Shown here: one piece after another, positions 7,546 to 15,987 of the stretch
Layout: each line of letters starts with the position of its first letter
How positions within the stretch are numbered: the stretch's first letter is position 1
Source of the DNA: CADEEX01 sp964577955
GTDB taxonomy: Bacteria > Acidobacteriota > Vicinamibacteria > Vicinamibacterales > CAVVIG01
Direction of reading: 5' to 3'
Length of the DNA stretch: 64,000 nt
NCBI GenBank assembly: GCA_964577955.1
Contig: CAZOAZ010000029.1
Coordinates: forward strand, 1 to 64,000
Position numbers and translations under genes: made by a program
The notes under the pieces: generated by a model
What the model saw: only the letters and a program-made list of their open reading frames with translations
Told to the model about the DNA's origin: nothing
The model's database searches: none

Positions 7546-10500
7546 CTAATAGAAGTCGTGCGCATCGAAATCCAAGGAGACGTTTTTCAGCCCCTGCACG
7601 GCCTCGGCGCGCACCGAAACGACGCCTTCCTGATATTGCAAAACGCCGTCAACGATGAGAAACGGCTCTTCGACGATGACCAGCCGCTCGCGGACGAACA
7701 GATCCGGACGCACGATGATGTTGGCAATGCCGGTTTCATCTTCAAGCGTGAGGAACACGAAGCCTTTGGCGGTCCCGGGGCGCTGGCGCGTAATCACCAT
7801 CCCGGCAACGCGGACCCGCCGGCCGTGGCGCGCCGAACGGAGATCGATCGCCCGCATGATGCCGCGCATCGCCAGTTCGTCGCGGCGGAGCGCCATCGGA
7901 TGCCGGCCGACCGAGAGCCCGGTCCCGGCGTAGTCCGCGACGATCCGCTCGGACTCGGTCATCGGGCGCAATGGACAAGACTCCTCGCTGGACGGCGACG
8001 TCACGCTGAACGCGGAGGGCGCAGAGGCATCTTCCTCATTGAATGACTCCGCGACCTCTGCGACCTCAGCGTTCAGCGTGACATCGTTTTCAAACATCTC
8101 TCCAGCGGGACGGACCGCGCGTTCGGCCTGCCAGAGCGCGGCGCGGCGATCGTAGCCGAACGAATTGAGCGCGCCGATGTCGGCGAGTGTCACGACTTCG
8201 TCGCGGCGCAGGCCGGTCGCGGCAATGAGCGCCTCGAGCGAGGCGTAGCGCTGCGGCCGCTGCACGCCGTCCCGCCAATCGTGCGAACAGTTGTTACAAA
8301 AGAATCTATTGGGACTGGGGCTCTCTACACGTTCGAGCATCGATTCGTCATCGCATCCACATTTTGGACAGCGAAGCTCGCCTGCCTCGCTTGCCCTGCC
8401 TGCCCTGCCGGCCTTCACACTCGGAATCCGCCGCCCCACCTCCTGCCGCAACCCGCTCACATACCTCAGTCCCAGCCTGATCGCGCCGTCGGCTTCGACC
8501 GTGCACTCCCAGTCCGACACCTGGACGTCGATCGGCTGAAACCGGACGCCGCGGCGCTGCGCATCCTTCACCAGCGTGGACGGATGGTAGAACCCCATCG
8601 GCTGGTTGTTGAGCAGCGCCGTGTAAAACGCCGCCGGATAGTGGACCTTGAAGTACGCGCTCGCGTAGGCCAGCAGCGCAAAGCTGGCGGCATGCGATTC
8701 GGGAAACCCGTAGAGCGCAAAGGACCGGATCGAGACGACGATCTGTTCGGCGGCCTCGCCGATGATGCCGTTCCTGGCCATCCCCGCGCGCAGCTGGACT
8801 TCGATCTGCTGCATCCGCTTCTGCGAGCGCTTGAAGCCGAGCGCGCGGCGCAGTTCCTCCGCCTGTCCGCCGGTGAAGCCCGCCGCCACCATCGCGATGC
8901 GCAACAGCTGCTCCTGAAAGAGCGGCACGCCGAGCGTCCGCTTCAGAATCGGCTCGAGCGAGGGATGCGCATACTGCACCGGCTCGCGGCCGGCGCGGCG
9001 ATTCAGATACGGGTGCACCATCTGCCCGACGATGGGACCGGGACGGATGATCGCGACTTCGACGACCAGATCGTAGAAGGTGGACGGCTTCAGCCGCGGC
9101 AGCGTCGCCATCTGCGCGCGCGACTCGACCTGGAACACGCCGACCGTATCCGCCTCGCAGAGCATCTTGTAGACCGCCGGATCGTCGGCCGGTAGATGCG
9201 CAAGATCCACGCGTGTCACGCTGAACACAGAGGTCGCCGAGGGCGCGGAGGGATTTTTTCCTGAAGAAGACTCGGCGTGCTCTGCGGCCTCCGCGTTCAG
9301 CGTGACGTCGTTCCGTATTTTGACGTCACCGTTGACGAGCGCGAGCGTGTCCTGGAGCACCGCCATCATGCCGAGGCCGAGCAGATCGACCTTGACGATC
9401 CCCATGTCGGCGCAGTCGTCCTTGTCCCACTGCACGACGACGCGGCCGGGCATGCTGGCGGGTTCGAGCGGGACGACGGCGTCGAGGCGCCCCTGACAGA
9501 CCACCATGCCGCCGGAGTGCTGGCCGAGATGGCGCGGCAGATCCTGCATCTCGTGCCACAGCCGCGCGAACCACTGCACGCGATCGACGTGGACATCGAA
9601 CCCGACCGCGGACAGCTGATTGGTCAGCGTCTCGTTGGCCGCGTCCACGTACTCGAACTGATTCATGATCTTGGCGAGCCGGTCGATCTGCGCCGCCTCG
9701 AAACCGAGCGCCTTGCCGACTTCACGCGCGGCGCTCCGGCCGCGATAGGTGATGACGTTGGCGGTCATCGCCGCGCCGAGCCGGCCGTATTTTTCGTAGA
9801 CGTGCTGGATCACCAGCTCGCGGCGATCGCCGCTCGGCAGATCGAGATCGATGTCCGGCCACTCGCCACGCTCTTCCGAGAGGAAGCGCTCGAAAAGGAG
9901 ATCCATGCCGACCGGATCGACCGCCGTGATGCCGAGGCTGTAGCACACGGCGCTGTTGGCGGCCGACCCGCGCCCCTGCACCAGGACGTCATGCTGGCGG
10001 CAGTAGTTGACGATGTCCCAGACGATCAGGAAGTAGCCGGCGAGATTGAGCTTCTCGATCAGATCGAGCTCGCGGGCAATCTGCGCGCGCGCCTTGTCGT
10101 GATAAGGCCGGTAGCGATCGCGGGCGCCGACCTCAGTCATCCGGCGCAGAAAGGAACTCTGCGTCTCGCCCGGCGGCACCGGATAGTCGGGAAACCGGTA
10201 GCCGAGATCCGCCATCGTGTACTGCAGGCGATCGGCGAGATCGACGGTCCGCTCGGCGGCGCCGGGAATGTCGCGAAACAGCGCCGCCATCACCTCGCGC
10301 GGTTTGAGATACCGCTCGGCATTCGGCGCCAGCCGGCGCCCGGCCCGCGCGAGATCGGTATGGTGATAGATGCAGGTGAGGACGTCGAACAGCGGCCGTT
10401 CGGCGGGCGTCGCGAAGCGGACGCCGCCAGTGGCGATGACCGGGACGCGGAACGCCGCGGCCATCTGCACGAGCGTCTGCAGGTCGGCTTCGTCCTGGCG

Positions 10501-11082
10501 GCGGCCATGGCGCTGCAGCTCGACGAACGTGCGATCTCTGCCGAAGAGACCGACGACCCGGTCGAGCAGCCCGCCGACGCCGAAGCGGTGCGTATCGAGC
10601 GCCGGGCGTCCGACCAGCGCCACCAGTCCGCCGGTCATGCCGTCGAGATCGCTCAACGTGAGCGCGCCGCCGCTCTTGCCGTGCGGCGCGCTCATCTTCA
10701 GGCGCGTGATCAGCCGGCAGAGATTCTGGTAACCCTGGGTGCTCTCACAGAGCACCGATAGCGTGAAGGCGGGCAGGGCGGGCGCGGCAGGCTGGGCAGG
10801 CAACGGCCGGCGCGCGAATCCATCCGCGTCCTTGTCTCTGCCAGCCCCGCCTGCCCTGCCAGCCTCGCCAGCCTCGATCGTCAGTTCCGCCCCGATGATT
10901 GGCTTGATGCCGGCCGCGCGCGCCGCTTTGTGAAAGCGCGGCGCGCCGTATACGCCGTCGCGATCGAGCAGCGCGAGCGCGGGGTAGCCGAGATCGGCGG
11001 CGCGTTCGATCAGCCGCTCAGGGAGCGAGGCGCCCTGGAGAAAACTGAAGGCGGAGGCGGTGTGGAGCTCGACGAAAGACAT
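7546..11082 (-). CDS. dnaE2: error-prone DNA polymerase III alpha subunit DnaE2
   Basis: The product has 1178 residues; the family is usually about 1050. It shows an N-terminal PHP domain (SFVELHTASAFSFLQGAS), a PolIII palm with the catalytic WPDIDLDLPSGDRR (about residue 409), a helix-hairpin region, and a C-terminal OB fold (VRVAGMVITRQRPGTAKG). It is the polymerase of the SOS-induced ImuA-ImuB-DnaE2 mutasome. The excess length comes from four in-frame insertions relative to the usual family layout: about residues 68-106, 592-622, 880-937 and 997-1032. Each carries arms of a repeat found elsewhere in the window. The ATG at 11082 is chosen because SFVELHTASAFSF is the standard N-terminus. 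Confidence 0.93.
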   Translation of the reverse strand: MSFVELHTASAFSFLQGASLPERLIERAADLGYPALALLDRDGVYGAPRFHKAARAAGIKPIIGAELTIEAGEAGRAGGAGRDKDADGFARRPLPAQPAAPALPAFTLSVLCESTQGYQNLCRLITRLKMSAPHGKSGGALTLSDLDGMTGGLVALVGRPALDTHRFGVGGLLDRVVGLFGRDRTFVELQRHGRRQDEADLQTLVQMAAAFRVPVIATGGVRFATPAERPLFDVLTCIYHHTDLARAGRRLAPNAERYLKPREVMAALFRDIPGAAERTVDLADRLQYTMADLGYRFPDYPVPPGETQSSFLRRMTEVGARDRYRPYHDKARAQIARELDLIEKLNLAGYFLIVWDIVNYCRQHDVLVQGRGSAANSAVCYSLGITAVDPVGMDLLFERFLSEERGEWPDIDLDLPSGDRRELVIQHVYEKYGRLGAAMTANVITYRGRSAAREVGKALGFEAAQIDRLAKIMNQFEYVDAANETLTNQLSAVGFDVHVDRVQWFARLWHEMQDLPRHLGQHSGGMVVCQGRLDAVVPLEPASMPGRVVVQWDKDDCADMGIVKVDLLGLGMMAVLQDTLALVNGDVKIRNDVTLNAEAAEHAESSSGKNPSAPSATSVFSVTRVDLAHLPADDPAVYKMLCEADTVGVFQVESRAQMATLPRLKPSTFYDLVVEVAIIRPGPIVGQMVHPYLNRRAGREPVQYAHPSLEPILKRTLGVPLFQEQLLRIAMVAAGFTGGQAEELRRALGFKRSQKRMQQIEVQLRAGMARNGIIGEAAEQIVVSIRSFALYGFPESHAASFALLAYASAYFKVHYPAAFYTALLNNQPMGFYHPSTLVKDAQRRGVRFQPIDVQVSDWECTVEADGAIRLGLRYVSGLRQEVGRRIPSVKAGRAGRASEAGELRCPKCGCDDESMLERVESPSPNRFFCNNCSHDWRDGVQRPQRYASLEALIAATGLRRDEVVTLADIGALNSFGYDRRAALWQAERAVRPAGEMFENDVTLNAEVAEVAESFNEEDASAPSAFSVTSPSSEESCPLRPMTESERIVADYAGTGLSVGRHPMALRRDELAMRGIMRAIDLRSARHGRRVRVAGMVITRQRPGTAKGFVFLTLEDETGIANIIVRPDLFVRERLVIVEEPFLIVDGVLQYQEGVVSVRAEAVQGLKNVSLDFDAHDFY
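7998..8085. repeat. repeat G copy 1, in-frame in dnaE2
   Basis: The terminal inverted repeats GTCACGCTGAAC and GTTCAGCGTGAC are perfect over 12 bp (8000-8011, 8071-8082), and the interior is also self-complementary. On the minus strand it encodes an extra segment beginning VTLNAEVAEVAES just before the conserved RIVADYAGTGLSVG region. Confidence 0.85.
8275..8440. repeat. dnaE2 insertion with zinc-ribbon coding and a repeat I arm
   Basis: Relative to the family, about 55 extra codons separate RRI from YASLEALIAATGL. They encode KAGRAGRASEAGE (one repeat I arm, 8375-8418, CTGCC-rich on plus) and then CPKCG...FFCNNCSHDW, a CxxC-x20-CxxC zinc-ribbon-like module. Confidence 0.7.
9215..9306. repeat. 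repeat G copy 2, in-frame in dnaE2
   Basis: It has the same 12-bp perfect termini as copy 1 (9215-9226 and 9295-9306), with a diverged centre. Its translation, beginning VTLNAEAAEHAES, interrupts the stretch before LAHLPADDPAVYKML that is normally continuous in DnaE2. Confidence 0.85.
10764..10877. repeat. repeat I copy, in-frame in dnaE2 PHP domain
   Basis: The arms are built of GGCGGGCAGGGC words (10764-10801) and the complementary CCTGCCCTGCC words (10840-10877) around a 38-bp centre. The minus strand reads EAGEAGRAGGAG...PAQPAAPALPAF, inserted between IIGAELTI and LSVLCES. Confidence 0.8.
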
Positions 11083-11102
11083 CGGCAACAACAGTGCGCG
11101 GA

Positions 11103-11263
11103 GGGCGGTGCAGAGTGCACAGTGCTGGTGCTAAGCGCGGGGTGCATGGTGCTTGGTGCGACGCGCGGCCGCTCTCGCTTTCAAGCCGCGCGTCGCACGG
11201 CGCACTCCGCATGTGCGCACCGTGCACCTGCACCGTGCACAGTGCACCGCGCACCCCGCACCG
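11103..11263. repeat. repeat F between imuB and dnaE2
   Basis: This 160-bp spacer is made of GTGCACAGTGC / GGTGCATGGTGC words on the left and the complementary GTGCACCGTGCACAGTGCAC words on the right, giving a long imperfect hairpin. No gene is present. It separates imuB from dnaE2, which are usually adjacent or overlapping. Confidence 0.75.
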
Positions 11264-13024
11264 CTAGTCAACGATCCCCTCGAGAAACCACTTGTCACTG
11301 ACACCATCACGAAAAATCCGGTAGACCACTCCCTCCGCGAGCGCCACGTCCCACTCGTCGCGATCCCAGCCGCCCGCATCCTTTCGCGCCTTTTCGCCCG
11401 GGGTCAGACACCCGGCGATCGTTCCGCCCTTCGGCTCGCTCAGGGCGGCCTGAGCCTGTCGAAGGCCGGTGTCCGATCCCGCCTGGCTCCCCCAGTCTGA
11501 CTGCCACCACTCGCCTGACGTGCGCCACGGGCCGGCCGCGCTCGTGACCATCCCGCCGGGATAGCCGCGCCGATCGGACTGCACGCGAATCGGACGCGCC
11601 TCCGCGTCAACCGTTACCCGTACGGGGACAGGCGGACGGCAACGGCGAAGGGCAGAGGTGAGAGGTTGGAGGTGAGAGGTTAAAGACAGGGGACTAGAGG
11701 CTGGAGACTGGGGGCTAGAGGCTGGGGACTGGGGACGCCGGTCCTGACGGCGATCGTGATCCACCTCAAAAGCCATTAGTGCGAACGCGCCAGGACGATG
11801 GGTGTCGACGAGATCCGGTGAGCCGACGCGGTCCTGACCGAGGAGCGCGTTGAGGCGCGCGACGAGCGTGGACAACTGCTCCGGCGTCGGATGCGGCCGC
11901 GTGAACAGCGCATGCTGACAGATGCGGCCGGGCGTCGGATCGATCCTGAGCGTGACGCGGTCGATCGCCGCCGGCGGCGGGTGCGATTCGAGATCGAGCA
12001 GCACCAGCGTGCGCAGCGCGCGGACCTCGCGCAACGGCGCCGGCAGCGGCACCACGCGCGCGTGCGTCTCGCCGGTGACGAGGTGCAGGACCGTCTGCAG
12101 CGCCGCCGCGCCGCGATCGCGGCGCTCGAGCCGTGTCGACAACGGTTCGAGAAGCCGCGTGAGCACGAACGACAGCGGCTCGAGCCCCTCGATCGGCCAT
12201 TCGAGCTCGACGTCGCCTTCGAACCGCTCCTCGGGACGAAGCGGAATCAACGGCCGCGCATCCTCGCCGCGCGCAATCGCCTGCCACCGGCGCGCGCCTT
12301 TCCCCAACCGCGCCATCAGCGCGGCGTCCGGCAACGCCGCCAGTTCACCCAGCGTGCGAATCCCCCACTGCGTCAGCATGGTCACCGCCGTGAGCGCCGG
12401 CTCGCGATCGGCGTCCGGTCGATCGGCGGGAACCCGTGCAAGCAACCGCAGCGGCAGCGTCGTCAACATCGCGGCGTCTTCCCGCGCGCGCACGACCGTG
12501 AGACCAGGCCGGGCCAGCGCCAGCACGATGGCCGCCGTGCGCGTGCCGGCCACGGCGACATGGACGCGGAGGCCGCGATCGGCGGCTTCGCGCCGGATCT
12601 CCTCGCCGATCGTCCGCGGCGATCCCAGCAGACGCTCGAGGCCGCGGATGTCGATCGTGAGGAGATCCGGGCGCGGCAACTCATAGCGCGGCGAAAATTC
12701 TTCGGCGAGCGGTACCAGCGGCGAGTCAGCCGGCGTCGATGGCGCATCTCCGGCCGCCGCCCGATCCACATGCACGGTCCCTGGCGCGGGCGGCCAATAG
12801 ACGGCCGCATACAGAGACTGGGGACTGGGGGCTAGGGACTGGGGACTGGGGGCTAGAGACTGGGGACTGGGGGCTAGAGACTGGGGACTGGGGGCTAGGG
12901 ACTGGGGGCTGGGGGCTAAGGGCTCGGGACTGCTGGGAACTTGCGACTTGTGACGTGCGACTGACGACTGAAGGGTTCCCCCAGGCCCCAGCCCCCAGTC
13001 CCCAGTCCCCTTTCGATCACCCAT
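11264..13024 (-). CDS. imuB: ImuB, Y-family polymerase-like mutasome protein
   Basis: The product has 586 residues. After about 70 residues of repeat-encoded LAPSPQS units, the Y-family fold begins at LYAAVYW. The region that forms the SIDE motif in active polymerases reads LLTIDIRGLERLLG, consistent with the catalytically inactive ImuB class. A C-terminal DUF6504-like domain ends in VVYRIFRDGVSDKWFLEG. ImuB links ImuA and DnaE2 to the sliding clamp; no clear clamp-binding peptide was found. The ATG at 13024 overlaps imuA by 8 bp. Three in-frame repeat insertions are visible: N-terminus (family B), about residues 430-457 (B) and about 520-532 (J). Confidence 0.9.
   Translation of the reverse strand: MGDRKGTGDWGLGPGGTLQSSVARHKSQVPSSPEPLAPSPQSLAPSPQSLAPSPQSLAPSPQSLAPSPQSLYAAVYWPPAPGTVHVDRAAAGDAPSTPADSPLVPLAEEFSPRYELPRPDLLTIDIRGLERLLGSPRTIGEEIRREAADRGLRVHVAVAGTRTAAIVLALARPGLTVVRAREDAAMLTTLPLRLLARVPADRPDADREPALTAVTMLTQWGIRTLGELAALPDAALMARLGKGARRWQAIARGEDARPLIPLRPEERFEGDVELEWPIEGLEPLSFVLTRLLEPLSTRLERRDRGAAALQTVLHLVTGETHARVVPLPAPLREVRALRTLVLLDLESHPPPAAIDRVTLRIDPTPGRICQHALFTRPHPTPEQLSTLVARLNALLGQDRVGSPDLVDTHRPGAFALMAFEVDHDRRQDRRPQSPASSPQSPASSPLSLTSHLQPLTSALRRCRPPVPVRVTVDAEARPIRVQSDRRGYPGGMVTSAAGPWRTSGEWWQSDWGSQAGSDTGLRQAQAALSEPKGGTIAGCLTPGEKARKDAGGWDRDEWDVALAEGVVYRIFRDGVSDKWFLEGIVD
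11428..11465. repeat. repeat J, in-frame in imuB
   Basis: CCTTCGGCTCGCTCAGGG and its partner CCTGAGCCTGTCGAAGG form an imperfect palindrome of the type widely dispersed in GC-rich bacteria. The minus strand reads LRQAQAALSEPKGG and splits the DUF6504-like domain of ImuB. Confidence 0.85.
11653..11737. repeat. repeat B copy 2, in-frame in imuB
   Basis: Words of the form GAGGTGAGAGGTT, GGGGACTAGAGG and CTGGGGACTGGGG are strung together. On the minus strand they encode a Pro/Ser-rich linker (PQSPASSPQSPASSPLSLTS) between the polymerase-like part and the C-terminal domain. Confidence 0.75.
12813..13010. repeat. repeat B copy 1, imuB 5' end
   Basis: A left arm holds about four copies of GGGACTGGGGGCTAG-type units of about 22 bp. 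The right arm is the complement (CCCCAGCCCCCAGTCCCC), with about 70 bp of unrelated sequence between. It is translated as tandem LAPSPQS repeats before the conserved ImuB fold. Confidence 0.85.
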
Positions 13025-13790
13025 GACAAACCTCGGTGTTCACCTTCATCGTCGTGGTGCCCTGCTCGAGCGATCGGGCGCGCGCGCGAATCACCTGCGC
13101 GCCGGCCTCGAGGCCGGCGAACAGCCGGCCGGCAAAGTGGTGTGCAGTGGCGGCACGCGTGTCCAGCTTGATCGTCAGGCCGGCCGAACTTCTCGCCATC
13201 GGCGTGTCGCCCATGAGCACGCAGATCGTCTGGCTCCCTTCCACCATCCGCTGCAGCCGCAACCAGGTCGTGAACGGCAGCGCCTTCAGCGCTTCAGCCG
13301 GCGCGCCGCACGCATCGAAGACCACCAGGCCGAAGTTGCCCGCCTGCAGGACCAGCGTGAGCGCCTTCATCGCCTGATCCATCGCGCGCCGGTTGGTGTC
13401 GTGACACAGGCCGGGATTCGCGACCACGTGGCCGCGGATCCAGAGGAGCCGCCGGCGATCGATTCCAGCCGCCGCCACCGCCGCCACGTCCAGCCGATCG
13501 AGCACATCGACCAGCGCCACCAGCTCGCCCCGCGCGGTCGCCTCGGCCAGCGCGCGCAGGCAGAGACTGGTCCGGCCCGACGACATCGGCCCGACGAGTT
13601 CGGACAGTTGACCGCGAGGAAACCCGCCCCCCAGACCGATATCCAGGGCGTTGACGCCGAGAGCGCCAACCGCCTGCTCGTCCCGGGGATCGAGCGCGGG
13701 AAGAGCCGACGTGAGCGTGCGATCGAGCCGGCGGGCCGCCAGCGCAGCTACCAGAGCCGAGCGATCGGGTCGAGATGAAGGGGCTCCCAT
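13017..13790 (-). CDS. imuA: ImuA, RecA-like mutasome protein
   Basis: The product has 257 residues. LSELVGPMSSGRTSLCLRAL is a Walker-A-like segment of the RecA-fold ImuA/SulA-related family, and GLVVFDACGAP is the likely Walker B strand. ImuA opens the imuA-imuB-dnaE2 operon and supports DNA-damage-induced mutagenesis. The ATG at 13790 is selected because it starts at the conserved region and follows a purine-rich AAAAAGCGAAAC leader. A palindrome overlapping the promoter could be the SOS operator. Confidence 0.85.
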   Translation of the reverse strand: MGAPSSRPDRSALVAALAARRLDRTLTSALPALDPRDEQAVGALGVNALDIGLGGGFPRGQLSELVGPMSSGRTSLCLRALAEATARGELVALVDVLDRLDVAAVAAAGIDRRRLLWIRGHVVANPGLCHDTNRRAMDQAMKALTLVLQAGNFGLVVFDACGAPAEALKALPFTTWLRLQRMVEGSQTICVLMGDTPMARSSAGLTIKLDTRAATAHHFAGRLFAGLEAGAQVIRARARSLEQGTTTMKVNTEVCHG

Positions 13791-13803
13791 GTTTCGCTTT
13801 TTA

Positions 13804-13822
13804 TTCGCTCGCGCGAAATATA
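13804..13822 (-). promoter_or_regulatory. imuA promoter with candidate SOS operator
   Basis: On the minus strand, TATATT (13822-13817) fits a -10 box. It is followed at once by the inverted repeat TTCGCgcgaGCGAA (13817-13804), which would cover the transcription start. Placement fits a repressor such as LexA; the motif itself is not a known LexA consensus for this group, so the assignment is tentative. Confidence 0.4.
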
Positions 13823-13826
13823 GCAT

Positions 13827-13943
13827 GGTTCTAGGTGCTCGGTGCAAGGTTCTAGGTTCGGGTGCAGATGCAGGACCCTCGAACCGAACCTTGGACCTAG
13901 AACCTTGCACCTAGAACCTAGAACCTTGAACCTGGAACCTGGT
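13827..13943. repeat. repeat E between imuA and the MFS gene
   Basis: GGTTCTAGGTGCTCGGTGCA words on the left and the complementary ACCTAGAACCTTGAACCTGG words on the right form a 117-bp imperfect hairpin. It fills most of the divergent intergenic region. Confidence 0.8.
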
Positions 13944-13959
13944 ACACAATCAGTCTTCC

Positions 13960-15270
13960 GTGGCCGAGTCCCTTCCCGCTTCCGCAGCGCCGGCGACCCC
14001 GACCGAGCCCGCGCCCACGATCCTGTTCAAGTCCAAGGCGTTAGGACGGATGCTCGCGGCCTTCACCTACCGCGATTTCCGACTCCAGTGGTTCGGCGCC
14101 TGCACCTCGAGCATCGGCACCTGGGTCCAGATCACCGCCCAGAACTGGATGGTGCTCTCGCTGACCGGCTCGTCGTTCTTCCTCGGGCTCGACTCGTTCC
14201 TGCAGCAGCTGCCGATTCTGCTCTTCACGCTGGTCGGCGGCGTGCTCGCCGACCGCCGCGACCGGCGGCGCACGCTGCTCACGTCGCAGTACATCCAGAT
14301 GGCGACCGCGGCCACGCTGGCGCTGCTCGTCTATTTCGACCTCGTCACGATCTGGTACATCCTGGCGCTCTCGTTCATGACCGGGCTGGCCCAGGCCTTC
14401 GGCGGCCCGGCGTATCAGTCGCTGATCCCGTCGCTCGTCGACAAGAAGGATCTGCCGAACGCCGTCGCGATGAACTCGATTCAGTTCAACATCGCGCGCG
14501 TCCTTGGCCCGCTGCTCTTCGCCCAGACGCTGGCCGTCACCGGCAACTGGCTGTTCACCGAACGGCAGTCGATGGCGGTCTGCTTCCTGCTGAACGCGGT
14601 GTCGTTCGTGGTCGTCATCAACACGCTGATGGCGCTTCATGTGAAGCACATCCCGCCGACCGGCAACCGCAGCATGCGCGATGAGATGAAAGGCGGCATC
14701 GAGTACGTCCGCCAGCGCGGCGAACTCGTCGCGCTCATCGTGCTCGCGGCGACGACGACGTTCCTGGGCTTTGCCGTGCTGACGTTTCTACCGGTGTTCA
14801 CGAAGACCGTGTTCGTGGGCGATGCGACCACGTACAGCCATCTGCTGGCGTTTTCCGGCGCGGGCTCGGTCGTCGGCGCGCTGATCGTCGCCTGGCTGGG
14901 CAAGTTCAAACGGATGGGACTGACGGCGCTCCTGACGCAGGCGGTCTACGGCAGCTTCATCGTGGCCTTCGCGATGTCGCGGACGTTGTGGCTGAGCGAC
15001 GTGCTGCTGTTCCTGACCGGCGCCTCGCTGATGGTGGTGTTCTCTACCGTCACCTCGCTGGTGCAGCTCATCGCTCCCAACGAGATGCGCGGCCGGGTCA
15101 TGAGCATCTACATGGTCGCGTTCCGCGGCGGCATGCCGCTCGGCAGCCTGGCCAGCGGCTGGCTCGCCACCTACATCAGTGCCCCGAGCGTCCTGCAGAT
15201 CAACGGCGTGCTGCTCATCGGCGTCGCGGCGTACTTTCTGCTGCGCAGCCACGGCATACGGGAAATCTAG
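13960..15270 (+). CDS. MFS transporter (EntS/MFS_3-like exporter)
   Basis: The product has 436 residues and about 12 hydrophobic segments. The loop after the second helix reads GGVLADRRDRRR, the MFS motif A. It has the signature of the MFS_3 group: FRLQWFGACTSSIGTWVQ at the start and ALVDKKDLPNAVAMNSIQFN-like sequence near residue 160. This group exports siderophores or drugs across the inner membrane; the substrate is unknown. The GTG start gives a short cytoplasmic N-terminus. It stands alone, divergent from imuA. Confidence 0.88.
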   Translation: MAESLPASAAPATPTEPAPTILFKSKALGRMLAAFTYRDFRLQWFGACTSSIGTWVQITAQNWMVLSLTGSSFFLGLDSFLQQLPILLFTLVGGVLADRRDRRRTLLTSQYIQMATAATLALLVYFDLVTIWYILALSFMTGLAQAFGGPAYQSLIPSLVDKKDLPNAVAMNSIQFNIARVLGPLLFAQTLAVTGNWLFTERQSMAVCFLLNAVSFVVVINTLMALHVKHIPPTGNRSMRDEMKGGIEYVRQRGELVALIVLAATTTFLGFAVLTFLPVFTKTVFVGDATTYSHLLAFSGAGSVVGALIVAWLGKFKRMGLTALLTQAVYGSFIVAFAMSRTLWLSDVLLFLTGASLMVVFSTVTSLVQLIAPNEMRGRVMSIYMVAFRGGMPLGSLASGWLATYISAPSVLQINGVLLIGVAAYFLLRSHGIREI

Positions 15271-15271
15271 A

Positions 15272-15395
15272 AATTTTCAATTATCAATAGTCAATGGCCA
15301 ATGCGTACACATCTCGAAAGATCCGGATTGATCGATCGGCATGACGTCCCGAGCCTGAGCACGCATTAAAAATTGACCATTCACTATTGAAAATT
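15272..15395. repeat. repeat C copy 1
   Basis: The inverted arms AATTTTCAATTATCAATAGT... (15272-15306) and ...TCACTATTGAAAATT (15361-15395) are A+T-rich, in strong contrast to their surroundings. The 54-bp centre has ordinary GC content. It lies between convergent genes. Confidence 0.85.
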
Positions 15396-15418
15396 ACTCG
15401 CTTAAAAATTCGTCGCTT

Positions 15419-15964
15419 CTACTTCGAGAGTTCACCGCGCCGCAGCTTCCGGTAGAGCTCCATCGCCTCGAGAATGATCCGCAGGGCGTCATCCGGCCCG
15501 AGCAAATCTTCGACAACGACCTGCTTGTTCTCGAGCACCTTGTAGTCTTCGAAGAAGCGTCGCACCTGTCGAAAAATGTGCGCCGGCAATTGCTCGCGGT
15601 GCGTGTAGTGCGAGAACGAGGGATCGCGGACGCTGACGGCGACGATCTTGTCGTCGACGCCCTTTTCGTCGCGCATGCGCATCACGCCGACAGCGCGCGC
15701 CTCGACAATCGTCAGCGGATAGACCGGCTCCTGCCCGAGCACCAGCACATCGAGCGGATCGCCATCGTCGCAGAACGTGCGCGGAATGAACCCATAGTCC
15801 GCCGGATAGTAGACGGCGCTGTACAGCACGCGGTCGAGGCGCAGCAATCCGGTCTCTTTGTCGAGCTCGTACTTGTTGGTGCTCCCCTTCGGGATCTCGA
15901 TCACCGCCGGGAAGGACGTTTTGACGACGGTGTTGTCGATGTAGCAGTCATGCCAAGGATGCAT
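15419..15964 (-). CDS. ppa: inorganic pyrophosphatase (family I)
   Basis: The product has 181 residues, the normal prokaryotic size. The signature DDGDPLDVLVL provides the metal-binding aspartates, and YYPADYGFIPRT and KGSTNKYELDKETG are also typical. It hydrolyses pyrophosphate to phosphate in the cytoplasm and pulls biosynthetic reactions forward. The gene is bracketed by two copies of repeat C and looks monocistronic. Confidence 0.96.
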   Translation of the reverse strand: MHPWHDCYIDNTVVKTSFPAVIEIPKGSTNKYELDKETGLLRLDRVLYSAVYYPADYGFIPRTFCDDGDPLDVLVLGQEPVYPLTIVEARAVGVMRMRDEKGVDDKIVAVSVRDPSFSHYTHREQLPAHIFRQVRRFFEDYKVLENKQVVVEDLLGPDDALRIILEAMELYRKLRRGELSK

Positions 15965-15987
15965 GGGACACCTAGATTCGAGAAATG

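Noticed and set aside
12813..12910. Regular 22-bp repeats resembling a CRISPR array
   Set aside because: The units abut without unique spacers, are low-complexity GGGGACT words, and have an inverted partner at 12980-13010; no cas genes are present.
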